Shown piece by piece: positions 1 through 7,692 of a stretch of 15,535 nucleotides of DNA; position 1 is the first letter of the stretch, and each line of letters begins with the position of its first letter. The position numbers and the translations under genes were made by a program. The notes beneath the pieces were generated by a model that saw only the letters and a program-made list of their open reading frames with translations, was not told the DNA's origin and made no database searches. The DNA comes from an uncultured Solobacterium sp. Its GTDB lineage: Bacteria > Bacillota_I > Bacilli_A > Erysipelotrichales > Erysipelotrichaceae. The stretch is taken from positions 1 through 15,535 of the forward strand of contig CALISH010000104.1 of NCBI GenBank assembly GCA_938041275.1, in the 5' to 3' direction.

Positions 1-609
1 ATACTTTACATCTTCTACAGCTTTCAAAAATTTCTGTTTCTTTTTTCTGCCACTAAAAATCCAACCAATGAAGTTTTGAATTAACCCACTGTTATCATAG
101 GCTTCTTGAATTCCGTGTTCTGATTCTTGATAGATTGTATTTAACTTTGAAAAGTTATCTTTCGTATATCGATAGAAATAGATTTCTTGCATGATTTTTC
201 GATCTCTATCACTTAGACGTTCGAGGTCAATTCGATAGTGAATCTGACTTTTGATTGCTGCAGTACTACGATGCAGCGCAAGCATCAATTTATCTGCTGT
301 CTCTTCGCCTATTCCATCGAGCGCTTCTAGTTGTCTATGATTATATTTCAACAAATCATACATCGTTGTAATGTGATTTGCATATAGTGCTTGTAAAGGA
401 AGTCTAGCAAAAGATTTTGCAAGATCAGTAATTGGAATTTGTTGGATTTCATCCTCAACTTTATCCATGATAACCTCTTGGCATCGGTCATGAATACTTT
501 GGATGTTTTTCTTTTCTTGCGTACGCAACGAAAAGAGTTGATTTTGTAACATCTTCAACTGTTCACGTTCATAGCGAATCTCTTTGTAGTTGATATTTCC
601 TAGTCGCAT
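1..609 (-). CDS. Partial protein with helix-hairpin-helix-like motif (N-terminus only)
   Basis: An open frame runs from an ATG at 609 off the left edge of the window (about 203 codons, no stop), so only the N-terminal part is visible. I do not recognise the family. Residues about 10-50 are highly charged and probably helical. Around residues 93-112 is LEALDGIGEETADKLMLAL, which resembles a helix-hairpin-helix (non-specific DNA-binding) motif with its central GIG. The last visible part is basic (GRKKKQK). Two ATGs are adjacent (612 and 609); GAGG at 615-618 lies 2 bases from the first but 5 from the second, so 609 is preferred. A TATAAT lies just upstream. It could be the N-terminal arm of a helicase or another DNA-processing enzyme, but that is inference from the HhH-like motif alone. 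Confidence 0.6.
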   Translation of the reverse strand, partial: MRLGNINYKEIRYEREQLKMLQNQLFSLRTQEKKNIQSIHDRCQEVIMDKVEDEIQQIPITDLAKSFARLPLQALYANHITTMYDLLKYNHRQLEALDGIGEETADKLMLALHRSTAAIKSQIHYRIDLERLSDRDRKIMQEIYFYRYTKDNFSKLNTIYQESEHGIQEAYDNSGLIQNFIGWIFSGRKKKQKFLKAVEDVKY

Positions 610-624
610 CATTTCCTCACAAGA

Positions 625-653
625 ATTATAATTTGTTCTTCTAAAAAAACAAA
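625..653 (-). promoter_or_regulatory. Promoter for the HhH-motif gene
   Basis: On the minus strand there is a perfect TATAAT (625-630), with a poor -35 (TTTGTT, 648-653) 17 bases upstream. The predicted start near 618 gives a leader of only about 9 bases, just enough for the GAGG Shine-Dalgarno site. The -35 overlaps the stem of the opp terminator. Confidence 0.4.
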
Positions 654-676
654 TGACCACATTGTAGTCATTTGTT
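641..676 (-). terminator. Intrinsic terminator of the opp operon
   Basis: On the minus strand a 10-bp perfect stem (648-657 paired with 667-676, core CAAATGAC/GTCATTTG) with a 9-base loop is followed by a run of seven T (643-649; the first bases of the run also pair). It starts 9 bases after the oppF stop codon. Confidence 0.85.
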
Positions 677-684
677 AATGTTAT

Positions 685-1620
685 TTATTTTGTCCACTTT
701 GCAAGCTCTTCCTCTGTCGCAAGGACTGTATGTGTATCCGTAATCTTATGATAGCTTCCAGCGGTGTAATCAACGCCCTCTTTTACCTTATCATAGCTAA
801 GCGCAATCCGTTTTTTCTCTACAACTGGATTTGCTTTTGGAATTGCAGATAAAAGTGCTTTTGTATATGGATGAATTGGATTATCAAAGATTTCATTCGT
901 CGTACCCGTTTCTACAATATGACCTAGATGCATAACTCCAATACGATCAGAGATATACTTCACCATTGAAAGGTCATGTGCGATAAATAGATACGTAATT
1001 CCAAGTTCTTGTTGTAAGTCTTTCATGAGGTTAACAACCTGTGCCTGCACAGATACATCCAAGGCAGAGATAGCTTCATCTGCGATAACAAGTTTTGGAT
1101 TCATAATTAACGCACGCGCAATCCCAATACGCTGTCTTTGTCCACCTGAAAACTGTTGTGGATAACGTGTCGCATGTTCACGGGATAAACCAACCTTCTC
1201 CAAAATTTGATATACACGCTCTGTTAACTCTTCTTCACTCTTATACTCATGATGAATACGCAGCCCTTGCGCAATAATTTCTTTGACTTTCTTACGAGGA
1301 TTTAAACAAGCCATCGGATCTTGGAAAATCATCTGCATATTCTTACGGAGATAATCGTTATCCTGCTTGGAAAGCTTTCCACTAATATCATGACCATCAA
1401 AGATAATCTTTCCTTCAGTAGGATCATATAAGCGGATGACTGCACGCCCTGTTGTGGACTTACCAGATCCAGATTCACCTACAAGTCCATAGGTTTCGCC
1501 TTCATAGATATCAAAGCTAATACCATCAACAGCTTTCGTTGTGTAATTACGAGAGATACGGAAGTGCTGTTTTAAATTTTCTACATGCAATAATGGTGTT
1601 GCGTTATAATCAACTGCCAT
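685..1620 (-). CDS. oppF: Oligopeptide ABC transporter ATP-binding protein OppF
   Basis: Second ATPase of the peptide importer; it binds and hydrolyses ATP on the cytoplasmic face, pairing with OppD under the OppB/OppC channel. It is 311 residues with Walker A GESGSGKST (48-56), Q-loop FQDP (Q100), signature FSGGQRQR (157-164), Walker B/D-loop DEAISALD (181-188) and H-loop H215. A C-terminal peptide-transporter segment includes HPYTKALLSAIP. The Walker B neighbour is Ala where Pro is more usual (DEPISALD), probably neutral. A GTG at 1629 could add three residues, but AGGAG lies only 1 base before it and 10 before the ATG at 1620, so ATG is chosen. The start overlaps the oppD end by 11 bp, which suggests translational coupling. 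Last gene of the operon, followed by a terminator. Confidence 0.95.
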   Translation of the reverse strand: MAVDYNATPLLHVENLKQHFRISRNYTTKAVDGISFDIYEGETYGLVGESGSGKSTTGRAVIRLYDPTEGKIIFDGHDISGKLSKQDNDYLRKNMQMIFQDPMACLNPRKKVKEIIAQGLRIHHEYKSEEELTERVYQILEKVGLSREHATRYPQQFSGGQRQRIGIARALIMNPKLVIADEAISALDVSVQAQVVNLMKDLQQELGITYLFIAHDLSMVKYISDRIGVMHLGHIVETGTTNEIFDNPIHPYTKALLSAIPKANPVVEKKRIALSYDKVKEGVDYTAGSYHKITDTHTVLATEEELAKWTK

Positions 1621-2707
1621 ACTTTTCACTCTCCTCTCTCATACGTTCAATTCTATCTTTTAGTATTGCTGGCATCTCTGCATGTGGGCTTCTTTCATCA
1701 CATAACCATGAAGCCACACGGTGCTGTCCACCGACGTTAAACATTGGTGGTTCTGCTTTATAGTCAATCGCTAATGCATATTCATTACGTGGTGCAAAGG
1801 CATCATATGTAATTGGTTTTAATAAATCTGGTGGTGTGCCTGGAATTGCGTATAAGCGATCAGAATCAGTTTCTGTATCAGGCATAGACGCAAGTAATCC
1901 CCATGTATATGGATGACGAGGATCGTAGAAGATTTCATCAATGGAACCCTTCTCAATAATTCTACCTGCATACATGACATCGACATAGTCCGCAACTTTT
2001 GCGACCACTCCTAAGTCATGCGTGATAAAGATAACTGAGATATTTCTTTCTACCTGAAGTTTTTTAATCACTTCTAGAATTTTAGCCTGAATCGTTACAT
2101 CAAGTGCTGTAGTAGGCTCATCACAAATCAGAATATCTGGATTACATGCAAGCGCAATCGCAATCACAACACGTTGACGCATACCACCAGATAACTGGTG
2201 TGGATATTCTTTAAATCTCTTCTCAGGGTTTTCAATTCCAACTTCTGCTAAAAGGTCGATTGCACGCTTCTTCGCTTCTTCTTTGGAAATGCCTTCATGA
2301 ATAATCATACCCTCCATGATTTGCTTACCAATCTGCATGGTTGGATCAAGGGATGTCATCGGGTCTTGGAAAATCATCGCAATATGCTTTCCACTAAAGC
2401 GGTAACGAATTTCTTTTTGCGATAAGGTAGTCATATCAACCGTTTCGCGTTCACCATTTTCATTTGTAAAACTGTATTCAATACGGCCACTATCGATCCT
2501 ACCATTACCTGCTAGAATTCCCATGATGGCACGAACAGTAACGGACTTACCCGAACCAGATTCACCTACGATGGCGATTGTTTCACCTTTAAATAAATCC
2601 ATACGTACACCACGAATAGCCTTCACTCTACCCGAAGCTGTTTCAAACGAAATATTCAGATCACGTATCGATAATACTTTATCTTTTTTATCTTTGTTTG
2701 CTGACAT
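1610..2707 (-). CDS. oppD: Oligopeptide ABC transporter ATP-binding protein OppD
   Basis: First ATPase of the peptide importer. It is 365 residues with Walker A GESGSGKS (48-55), Q-loop FQDP (Q114), signature LSGGMRQR (172-179), Walker B ILICDE (192-197) and H-loop H230. The C-terminal oligopeptide-transporter domain starts near HPYTWGLLASMP and includes GTPPDLL. In many OppD/DppD proteins this region has several cysteines thought to bind an Fe-S cluster. Here the matching stretch (AFAPRNEYALAID, then HRVASWLCDE) keeps only one, as I recall for streptococcal and lactococcal OppD/AmiE proteins. The start is ATG at 2707 with AAAGGAG upstream, 12 bases after the oppC stop. The 3' end overlaps oppF. 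Confidence 0.95.
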   Translation of the reverse strand: MSANKDKKDKVLSIRDLNISFETASGRVKAIRGVRMDLFKGETIAIVGESGSGKSVTVRAIMGILAGNGRIDSGRIEYSFTNENGERETVDMTTLSQKEIRYRFSGKHIAMIFQDPMTSLDPTMQIGKQIMEGMIIHEGISKEEAKKRAIDLLAEVGIENPEKRFKEYPHQLSGGMRQRVVIAIALACNPDILICDEPTTALDVTIQAKILEVIKKLQVERNISVIFITHDLGVVAKVADYVDVMYAGRIIEKGSIDEIFYDPRHPYTWGLLASMPDTETDSDRLYAIPGTPPDLLKPITYDAFAPRNEYALAIDYKAEPPMFNVGGQHRVASWLCDERSPHAEMPAILKDRIERMREESEKYGS

Positions 2708-2719
2708 GGAAACTCCTTT

Positions 2720-3760
2720 CTAGCGTTGTTTTTGATTTGGATCAAACGCATCGCGAATACCATCTGCGAATAGATTGAAACTTAACATCAGTAATGCAAG
2801 TACGATAATCGCAGACATGATGATATGTGGATGACCTGTAAGTGATTTATATCCATCGGAAATAAGTGATCCCAGGGAGGCATCAGGAGCTTGAATCCCT
2901 AAACCAACAAAGGATAGGAAAGCTTCTGTAAAGATTGCATTTGGAATTGAGAACATTGACATTACAATCAATTGTCCAAAAATATTTGGCATAACTTCTT
3001 TAAAGATGATAGAGAAGTTTTTTGCACCAAGCGTTCTACTTGCAAGAATGAATTCGGATTCTTTCAACTTTAATACTTCCGCTCTGGAAATACGCGCCAT
3101 ACCAATCCATCCCGTAATCATTAACGCAAAGACGATGGAAGTAATACCCGGAGGAAGAACCAGTCCTAATAGTGTTACAACCACAAGGGTTGGAATACCA
3201 TTTAAGATTTCCATGAATCTTTGCATGACCATATCGACCTTACCACCAAAGTAACCAGAGATTAATCCATAGGACATACCAATAACAATATCGATTACAA
3301 CTGCACTTAGTGCAATAATCAACGATACTCTTGTGCCTTCCCATACACGCGTAAACAAGTCTCTTCCATTGGTATCCGTACCAAACCAATAAAATGCTTG
3401 CGATACACCATGGGCTGCGTATTGATCAACACCCTTTTCATAACCACTAAAGATTCCTAGTTTATAAATACCTTGAATACGCGGTGGCAAACTCTGCACA
3501 TCAAGGTTAATTGCATCAGCCTTATACCCTGAAATCATCGGCCCAATAATAGCCAGTAAGATGATTACAATAATAATGATAGCCCCAAGAACTGCACCCT
3601 TATTCTTTTTAAAATGCATCCAAACATCTTTTGCATAAGAAGTTGCAGTATACGCTTCATCTAATAATTCTTCATTACGATGTACAAAGACAAAATCTTC
3701 CGCTGTAAAATCATCAACTTTTTCATCTGTCAAAAAAGGTTTGTTTTTAATCATGTCCAT
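2720..3760 (-). CDS. oppC: Oligopeptide ABC transporter permease OppC
   Basis: One of the two membrane subunits forming the peptide channel. It is 346 residues, with a charged cytoplasmic N-terminus of about 50 residues, a first membrane helix near 57-77, then an external loop containing the family hallmark GTDTNGRD (127-134). Five further hydrophobic segments follow from about residue 144. The EAA loop that contacts the ATPases lies near 227-260 (SRAEVLKLKESEFILASRTLGA). The start is ATG at 3760, directly after the oppB stop. Its Shine-Dalgarno site (AAAGGAGGG) lies inside the last codons of oppB, so the two genes are probably translationally coupled. An internal ATG two codons later is possible but has no better spacing. 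Confidence 0.95.
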   Translation of the reverse strand: MDMIKNKPFLTDEKVDDFTAEDFVFVHRNEELLDEAYTATSYAKDVWMHFKKNKGAVLGAIIIIVIILLAIIGPMISGYKADAINLDVQSLPPRIQGIYKLGIFSGYEKGVDQYAAHGVSQAFYWFGTDTNGRDLFTRVWEGTRVSLIIALSAVVIDIVIGMSYGLISGYFGGKVDMVMQRFMEILNGIPTLVVVTLLGLVLPPGITSIVFALMITGWIGMARISRAEVLKLKESEFILASRTLGAKNFSIIFKEVMPNIFGQLIVMSMFSIPNAIFTEAFLSFVGLGIQAPDASLGSLISDGYKSLTGHPHIIMSAIIVLALLMLSFNLFADGIRDAFDPNQKQR

Positions 3761-4696
3761 TTAATTACCCTCCTTTGCCACACGAATACGTGGATCAATG
3801 AAACCATAGAGAATATCAATAATTAACATCACAAAGATATACAATGCTGAATAGATAAATGCACATGCAATTACAACGTTATAATCGTTATTCTGAATTG
3901 CTTGTACCATCAACATACCGATACCAGGAATACCAAATACCTTTTCAACGACCATTGATCCAGTCAAAAGATTTACTAACAATGGGCCCATAATCGTAAC
4001 GATAGGAATTAATGCATTCCGTAATGCATGGTTTAGAATCAAACCTGTTTGTTTCACACCTTTTGCCTTGACCAATTGAATATAATCAGAGCCTAATACA
4101 TCGATTAATTCCGAACGTGTAAAACGAGAAACATTCGCAAGCGGAAACATCGATAATGCAAGTACAGGTAGTATCATGGATGCACCAGCATTCTTTGCGG
4201 AGAATAGAATTGGCGTCCAGCTGAGTTTAAAGCCGACGTAATACATTAACACTAATGCAAATACATACGATGGAACGGATACACCTATGATAGAAATAAA
4301 GGAACATAGTGTATCGACCCAAGTATTGTGATTGAGTGCAGCCGCAACTCCTAAAATAAGTCCTAGAATCGAACCGACAACCATCGCCATAGCACCAATG
4401 CGAATGGATAAGGAAAGTGGTCCACTAATCAAAGCAGATACAGCTTTATTCTTATTGATAACATAAGATACACCAAAGTCACCTTGAAACATATTTGCGA
4501 CATAGCGGAAGAAGCGAATCAAAACTGGATCACTTAAACCATATTTCGCATTTAACAAAGCTAACTGTGAGGATGTTAACTTTTCATCATTAAATGGAGA
4601 ACCAGGCATTAATTCCAACATCAGAAACAACACAAGCAAGATTGCTAATAATGTTAGAAAGCTAATCACGACACGCTTGGTAATATATTTAAACAT
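3761..4696 (-). CDS. oppB: Oligopeptide ABC transporter permease OppB
   Basis: First membrane subunit of the peptide importer, 311 residues. It has an N-terminal membrane helix (about 10-30), the typical external segment starting MPGSPFNDEK, and five more hydrophobic segments. The EAA loop is near 190-230 (SRFTRSELIDVLGSDYIQL, then AKGV) and contacts the ATPases. It ends in the usual GFIDPRIRV motif. The start is ATG at 4696 with AAAGGAG 7 bases upstream. It is separated from oppA by 72 bases containing a hairpin, and its stop codon abuts the oppC start. Members of this family form heterodimers with OppC, as the gene order here implies. Confidence 0.95.
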   Translation of the reverse strand: MFKYITKRVVISFLTLLAILLVLFLMLELMPGSPFNDEKLTSSQLALLNAKYGLSDPVLIRFFRYVANMFQGDFGVSYVINKNKAVSALISGPLSLSIRIGAMAMVVGSILGLILGVAAALNHNTWVDTLCSFISIIGVSVPSYVFALVLMYYVGFKLSWTPILFSAKNAGASMILPVLALSMFPLANVSRFTRSELIDVLGSDYIQLVKAKGVKQTGLILNHALRNALIPIVTIMGPLLVNLLTGSMVVEKVFGIPGIGMLMVQAIQNNDYNVVIACAFIYSALYIFVMLIIDILYGFIDPRIRVAKEGN

Positions 4697-4723
4697 GAAG
4701 ACTCCTTTCTGTTTGATAACAGA

Positions 4724-4749
4724 ATAGAGCGGCGTTTATACCGCTCTAT
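4724..4749 (-). terminator. Intercistronic hairpin between oppA and oppB
   Basis: A perfect 9-bp GC-rich stem (4724-4732 with 4741-4749, core TAGAGCGG/CCGCTCTA, 8-base loop) follows the oppA stop by 19 bases. There is no good T-run on the minus strand afterwards (ATTCTG), so it is more likely a partial terminator or an mRNA-stabilising 3' hairpin. It would keep the binding-protein transcript more abundant than the rest of the operon, as is common for transporter operons. Confidence 0.6.
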
Positions 4750-4768
4750 AATGTTGTTTTATACAATG

Positions 4769-6397
4769 TTACTGTGACACGACCATCCATCTGTAATCAT
4801 CAACACCACCACTGTGGAAACGAATACCAGATACCTTAGGATTAATCATCATCGCACCACCATTCTGATAGATTGGGATAACACCATGGTCTTGTTGTAC
4901 TAAAATCTTTTCAGCTTCTTGGAAATCCTTCCAACGAGCTTCCGCATTTGCGGCATCTTCACCTGTTTCAGCTTTCGCAATAAGCGCATCATATGCAGCG
5001 TTGCTGTAAGAGCCATGGTTGTAAGTACTTGTAGTAGTTACTAAATCCATGAATGTCTGTGGATCTGAGTAATCAGGCCCCCAACGTGTCAAAGCAACCT
5101 CATAGTTATGTGCAGTCATTAATTGTAATCTTGTCTTCTTAGGCTTCTGATCTAAGGTGACAATTAAGCCCGGACAATTCTTTTGTAGCTGCGCTTGTAG
5201 ATTTTCCGCAACTGACTTAGAAGCTTCAGTATCTTCGAATAATAATGTAAAGGAAGCATCCCCGCCCAATTCCGCAACGGCCTTCTTATAGTATTCTGCT
5301 GCCTTATCAGGATTGTACTCTGTTAAAGTATCTGCAGTTTCAACATAGTCCTTTCCATCTGGCCCTGTCGCAAATTCTGAAGGAACGAAACCTCTAGCGG
5401 CGATAGAACCATCTTTTAACACATCATTTGCAATCGCTTCACGATTTACGGCATAGCTTAACGCTGTACGTAAGTTTGCATTTTGGAAGATTGGATTGTT
5501 GTAGTTGATGGATAGGTACCATAGGTAACCTTGTAAACGATTTGTAAAGCCTTCTTGAGAACTATATTGATCAACTTGTTCACCCTGTAGTTTAACCGCG
5601 TCAATATCACCATTCTGATATGACAACATTGCGGCCTGTGTATCCTGAATGAACTTGAAGACAACTGTATCAGCCTTATCCTTCGCCTCATCTGCGTTAA
5701 TATACTTATCATTCTTTTCAAACGTATATTCATTACCCTGTTTCCAATCTGTCATGACATACTGTCCAGAGTAGATCATATTTTCTGGAGATAATGCATA
5801 CTGATCACCTTGAGATGTTACATATTCCTCATTCAATGGGAATAGAGGTGGGAATGCCATCAGGGATGGCAAGAAACTACATGGTAGAGATAAACTTACC
5901 TTTACTGTATGATCATCCACCGCTTCAACACCTAACTCCTTAGCATCCTTTTTACCTGCAATCACATCAGCCGCATTTACAACATGCATCGTATCTAAGA
6001 TGAAAGCATACTCACTTGCAAGTGTAGGGCTCGCTAAACGATGCCAACTATAAACAACATCATTTGCTGTGATTGGTGTTCCATTAGACCACTGTGCATC
6101 CTTCTTTAGATGGAAAGTGTAAGTAAGACCATCATCACTTACATCATAACTTTCCGCTAAGTCTGGAACAGGTGTTCCTGATTCATCCAATGCTAGAAGT
6201 CCAGATAAACCCATCATTTGCATCGAGAAGGAAGAACCATCTGTCGCAACCGAGTTATCCATTGAACTCATATCAGCATCGAATGCAATTGTTACTGTTG
6301 TAGTCGTGGCAGCTTCTGACTTTGGACCACAACCCGCTAGAACTGCCATACTCATCGCTGCAGCTAAACCAGTTGCCGCTATCTTCTTTGCTTTCAT
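4769..6397 (-). CDS. oppA: Oligopeptide-binding lipoprotein OppA (SBP_bac_5 family)
   Basis: Extracellular substrate-binding protein that captures peptides and delivers them to OppBC. The 542-residue product begins with a lipoprotein signal peptide: basic MKAKK, a hydrophobic stretch, and lipobox LAGC with the lipidated Cys at 23. The body is a typical family-5 solute-binding protein: DLAESYDVSDDGLTYTFHLK in the N-terminal lobe, LRTALSYAVNREAI in the middle, and RWGPDYSDPQTFMDL near the C-terminus, typical of OppA/DppE-type peptide binders rather than nickel or sugar binders. An upstream ATG at 6454 would put a non-signal extension in front. The ATG at 6397 has AGGAGG 9 bases upstream and is chosen. 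First gene of the operon. The exact peptide preference cannot be read from sequence. Confidence 0.93.
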   Translation of the reverse strand: MKAKKIAATGLAAAMSMAVLAGCGPKSEAATTTTVTIAFDADMSSMDNSVATDGSSFSMQMMGLSGLLALDESGTPVPDLAESYDVSDDGLTYTFHLKKDAQWSNGTPITANDVVYSWHRLASPTLASEYAFILDTMHVVNAADVIAGKKDAKELGVEAVDDHTVKVSLSLPCSFLPSLMAFPPLFPLNEEYVTSQGDQYALSPENMIYSGQYVMTDWKQGNEYTFEKNDKYINADEAKDKADTVVFKFIQDTQAAMLSYQNGDIDAVKLQGEQVDQYSSQEGFTNRLQGYLWYLSINYNNPIFQNANLRTALSYAVNREAIANDVLKDGSIAARGFVPSEFATGPDGKDYVETADTLTEYNPDKAAEYYKKAVAELGGDASFTLLFEDTEASKSVAENLQAQLQKNCPGLIVTLDQKPKKTRLQLMTAHNYEVALTRWGPDYSDPQTFMDLVTTTSTYNHGSYSNAAYDALIAKAETGEDAANAEARWKDFQEAEKILVQQDHGVIPIYQNGGAMMINPKVSGIRFHSGGVDDYRWMVVSQ

Positions 6398-6425
6398 AAC
6401 TATTTCCCTCCTAAAAGATATACTG

Positions 6426-6454
6426 AGTTTAAAATATTTCAGAATTATTTTCAA
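6426..6454 (-). promoter_or_regulatory. oppA operon promoter
   Basis: On the minus strand, TTGAAA (-35, 6449-6454, 5/6 match) lies 17 bases from TAAACT (-10, 6426-6431, 4/6). The predicted start is near 6419, giving a leader of about 22 bases that contains the AGGAGG site. Within the spacer (6434-6448) is a TTTCAGAA core that matches the CodY consensus AATTTTCWGAAAATT at 10 of 15 positions. CodY control is only a possibility. Confidence 0.6.
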
Positions 6455-6479
6455 GTACTTTTTTCTTTTCTTTCATAAA

Positions 6480-6520
6480 TTATGTAAATAATTATCATTA
6501 TTTTATGTAAATTCTTACAT
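6480..6520. promoter_or_regulatory. Operator-like cluster between oppA and guaC
   Basis: The 10-mer TTATGTAAAT occurs at 6480-6489 and 6503-6512 (23 bases apart), followed by its partial inverse TTACAT (6515-6520), which makes ATGTAA-ATTC-TTACAT. Overlapping the first repeat and the region between, the minus strand reads TGATAATTATTTACA, matching 12 of 14 fixed positions of the 7-1-7 Fur-type box TGATAATnATTATCA. The region is very AT-rich, so chance similarity is a real risk. It lies upstream of both the oppA promoter and the candidate guaC promoter. Confidence 0.35.
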
Positions 6521-6549
6521 TTGTGATGTTTTATGTCTGAAAATATCCT
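6521..6549 (+). promoter_or_regulatory. Candidate guaC promoter
   Basis: TTGTGA (6521-6526) and TATCCT (6544-6549) are separated by 17 bases; each matches consensus at 4 of 6. The predicted start near 6556 would give a leader of about 90 bases containing two hairpins. This is a moderate candidate only; no stronger pair was seen between here and guaC. Confidence 0.3.
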
Positions 6550-6575
6550 TGCTTCCCGTTAACTATCTCAAACTA

Positions 6576-6646
6576 ATCCTATCAATTCGTGCTATTGTAT
6601 ATGAGGATAACAAATTTTCCCCATTTCGAAGAAAGTGGGTTTTTTT
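6576..6646 (+). promoter_or_regulatory. guaC leader: upstream hairpin plus intrinsic terminator abutting the start codon
   Basis: The first hairpin is 6576-6608: ATCCT/AGGAT at the base, CAAT/ATTG above, 7-base loop TCGTGCT. The second is terminator-like: CCCA-TTTC (6620-6627), loop GAA, then GAAA-(bulged G)-TGGG (6631-6639), followed by seven T (6640-6646) running straight into the guaC ATG at 6647. ATGAGG (6601-6606), part of the first hairpin, could instead pair with CCCCAT (6619-6624, one mismatch) and block the terminator. This is attenuator-like logic. No known riboswitch class is recognised; the purine-aptamer core sequences are absent. Confidence 0.5.
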
Positions 6647-7633
6647 ATGGAAAATTTTACAGTTTTTGATTATGAAAACATTCAACTAATACCAAATAAA
6701 TGTATTGTAAACAGCCGTTCTGAATGTGATACAACAATACAATTTGGCAAGCATCATTTTAAATTACCAGTTGTTCCAGCAAATATGCAGACGGTCATCG
6801 ATGAATCTCTAGCAATGAAACTTGCAGAGAATGGATATTTCTATATCATGCATCGTTTCACTCCTGAAAGTCGTCTTCCTTTTGTACAGATGATGAATGA
6901 AAAAGGATTGATTTCTTCCATTAGCGTTGGTGTAAAAGAAAATGAATATCAATTCATTGTAGACCTTGCAAATCATCATTTAGTTCCAGATTACATTACC
7001 ATTGATATTGCTCATGGCCACTCCAACGCTGTCATCAATATGATCAAACATATCAAAAAACACCTACCAGATACATTTGTCATTGCAGGTAATGTAGGAA
7101 CCCCTGAAGGTGTTCGTGAACTTGAAAATGCAGGTGCAGACGCAACGAAAGTTGGTATTGGCCCTGGTAAAGTCTGTATCACAAAATTAAAAACAGGCTT
7201 TGGCACAGGCGGTTGGCAGTTGGCTGCTTTACGTTGGTGCGCAAAAGCTGCACGTAAACCAATTATCGCTGATGGCGGTATCCGTTCAAACGGAGATATT
7301 GCAAAGTCGATTCGCTTTGGCGCAAGCATGGTTATGATTGGTTCCCTATTTGCCGGCCATACTGAATCACCAGGTAATACCGTGATGAAAGATGGTATTG
7401 AAATGAAGGAATACTTCGGTAGTGCTTCCGAATATCAAAAAGGTATCCGAAAAAACGTGGAAGGCAAAAAACTACTTGTACCATGTAAAGGTTCTATCAT
7501 GGATACACTAACCGAAATGCAACAAGACCTTCAATCATCCATCTCTTATGCAGGTGGAAAAGATTTAAACGCAATTCGTTATGTTGATTATGTCATTGTA
7601 AAGAATTCCATTTTCAATGGTGATTCGCATTAG
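6647..7633 (+). CDS. guaC: GMP reductase
   Basis: Converts GMP to IMP with NADPH, releasing ammonia, and so recycles guanine nucleotides toward adenine nucleotides in the cytoplasm. The 328-residue product closely resembles Bacillus-type (GuaC2) GMP reductase: N-terminal FDYENIQLIPNKCIVNSRSE, then DIAHGHSNAVINMIKHIKKH, AGNVGTPE, the catalytic loop GPGKVCITK with Cys177, and C-terminal DLQSSISYAGG and YVIVKNSIFNGD. It lacks the CBS domains of IMP dehydrogenase. GTG at 6635 would add four residues; the ATG at 6647 fits the family N-terminus (MENF). No Shine-Dalgarno site precedes it: the upstream bases are a terminator T-run. It diverges from the opp operon, and no terminator separates it from the next gene. 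Confidence 0.96.
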   Translation: MENFTVFDYENIQLIPNKCIVNSRSECDTTIQFGKHHFKLPVVPANMQTVIDESLAMKLAENGYFYIMHRFTPESRLPFVQMMNEKGLISSISVGVKENEYQFIVDLANHHLVPDYITIDIAHGHSNAVINMIKHIKKHLPDTFVIAGNVGTPEGVRELENAGADATKVGIGPGKVCITKLKTGFGTGGWQLAALRWCAKAARKPIIADGGIRSNGDIAKSIRFGASMVMIGSLFAGHTESPGNTVMKDGIEMKEYFGSASEYQKGIRKNVEGKKLLVPCKGSIMDTLTEMQQDLQSSISYAGGKDLNAIRYVDYVIVKNSIFNGDSH

Positions 7634-7642
7634 GCATTCTAT

Positions 7643-7670
7643 TTGGTGAATTTGACGCACAGGATATAAT
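7643..7670 (+). promoter_or_regulatory. Candidate promoter of the G3E GTPase pair
   Basis: There is a perfect TATAAT (7665-7670) with a weak -35 TTGGTG (7643-7648) 16 bases upstream. The predicted start near 7677 leaves about 16 bases before the ATG at 7693. No Zur-type box (TCGTAATnATTACGA) was found nearby. Read-through from guaC is also possible. Confidence 0.45.
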
Positions 7671-7692
7671 AATAGTGAAAGAAGGTAATGAA

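Noticed and set aside
6535..6646. Purine (guanine/adenine) riboswitch before guaC
   Set aside because: The conserved junction and loop sequences of the purine aptamer are absent; only an attenuator-like layout remains.
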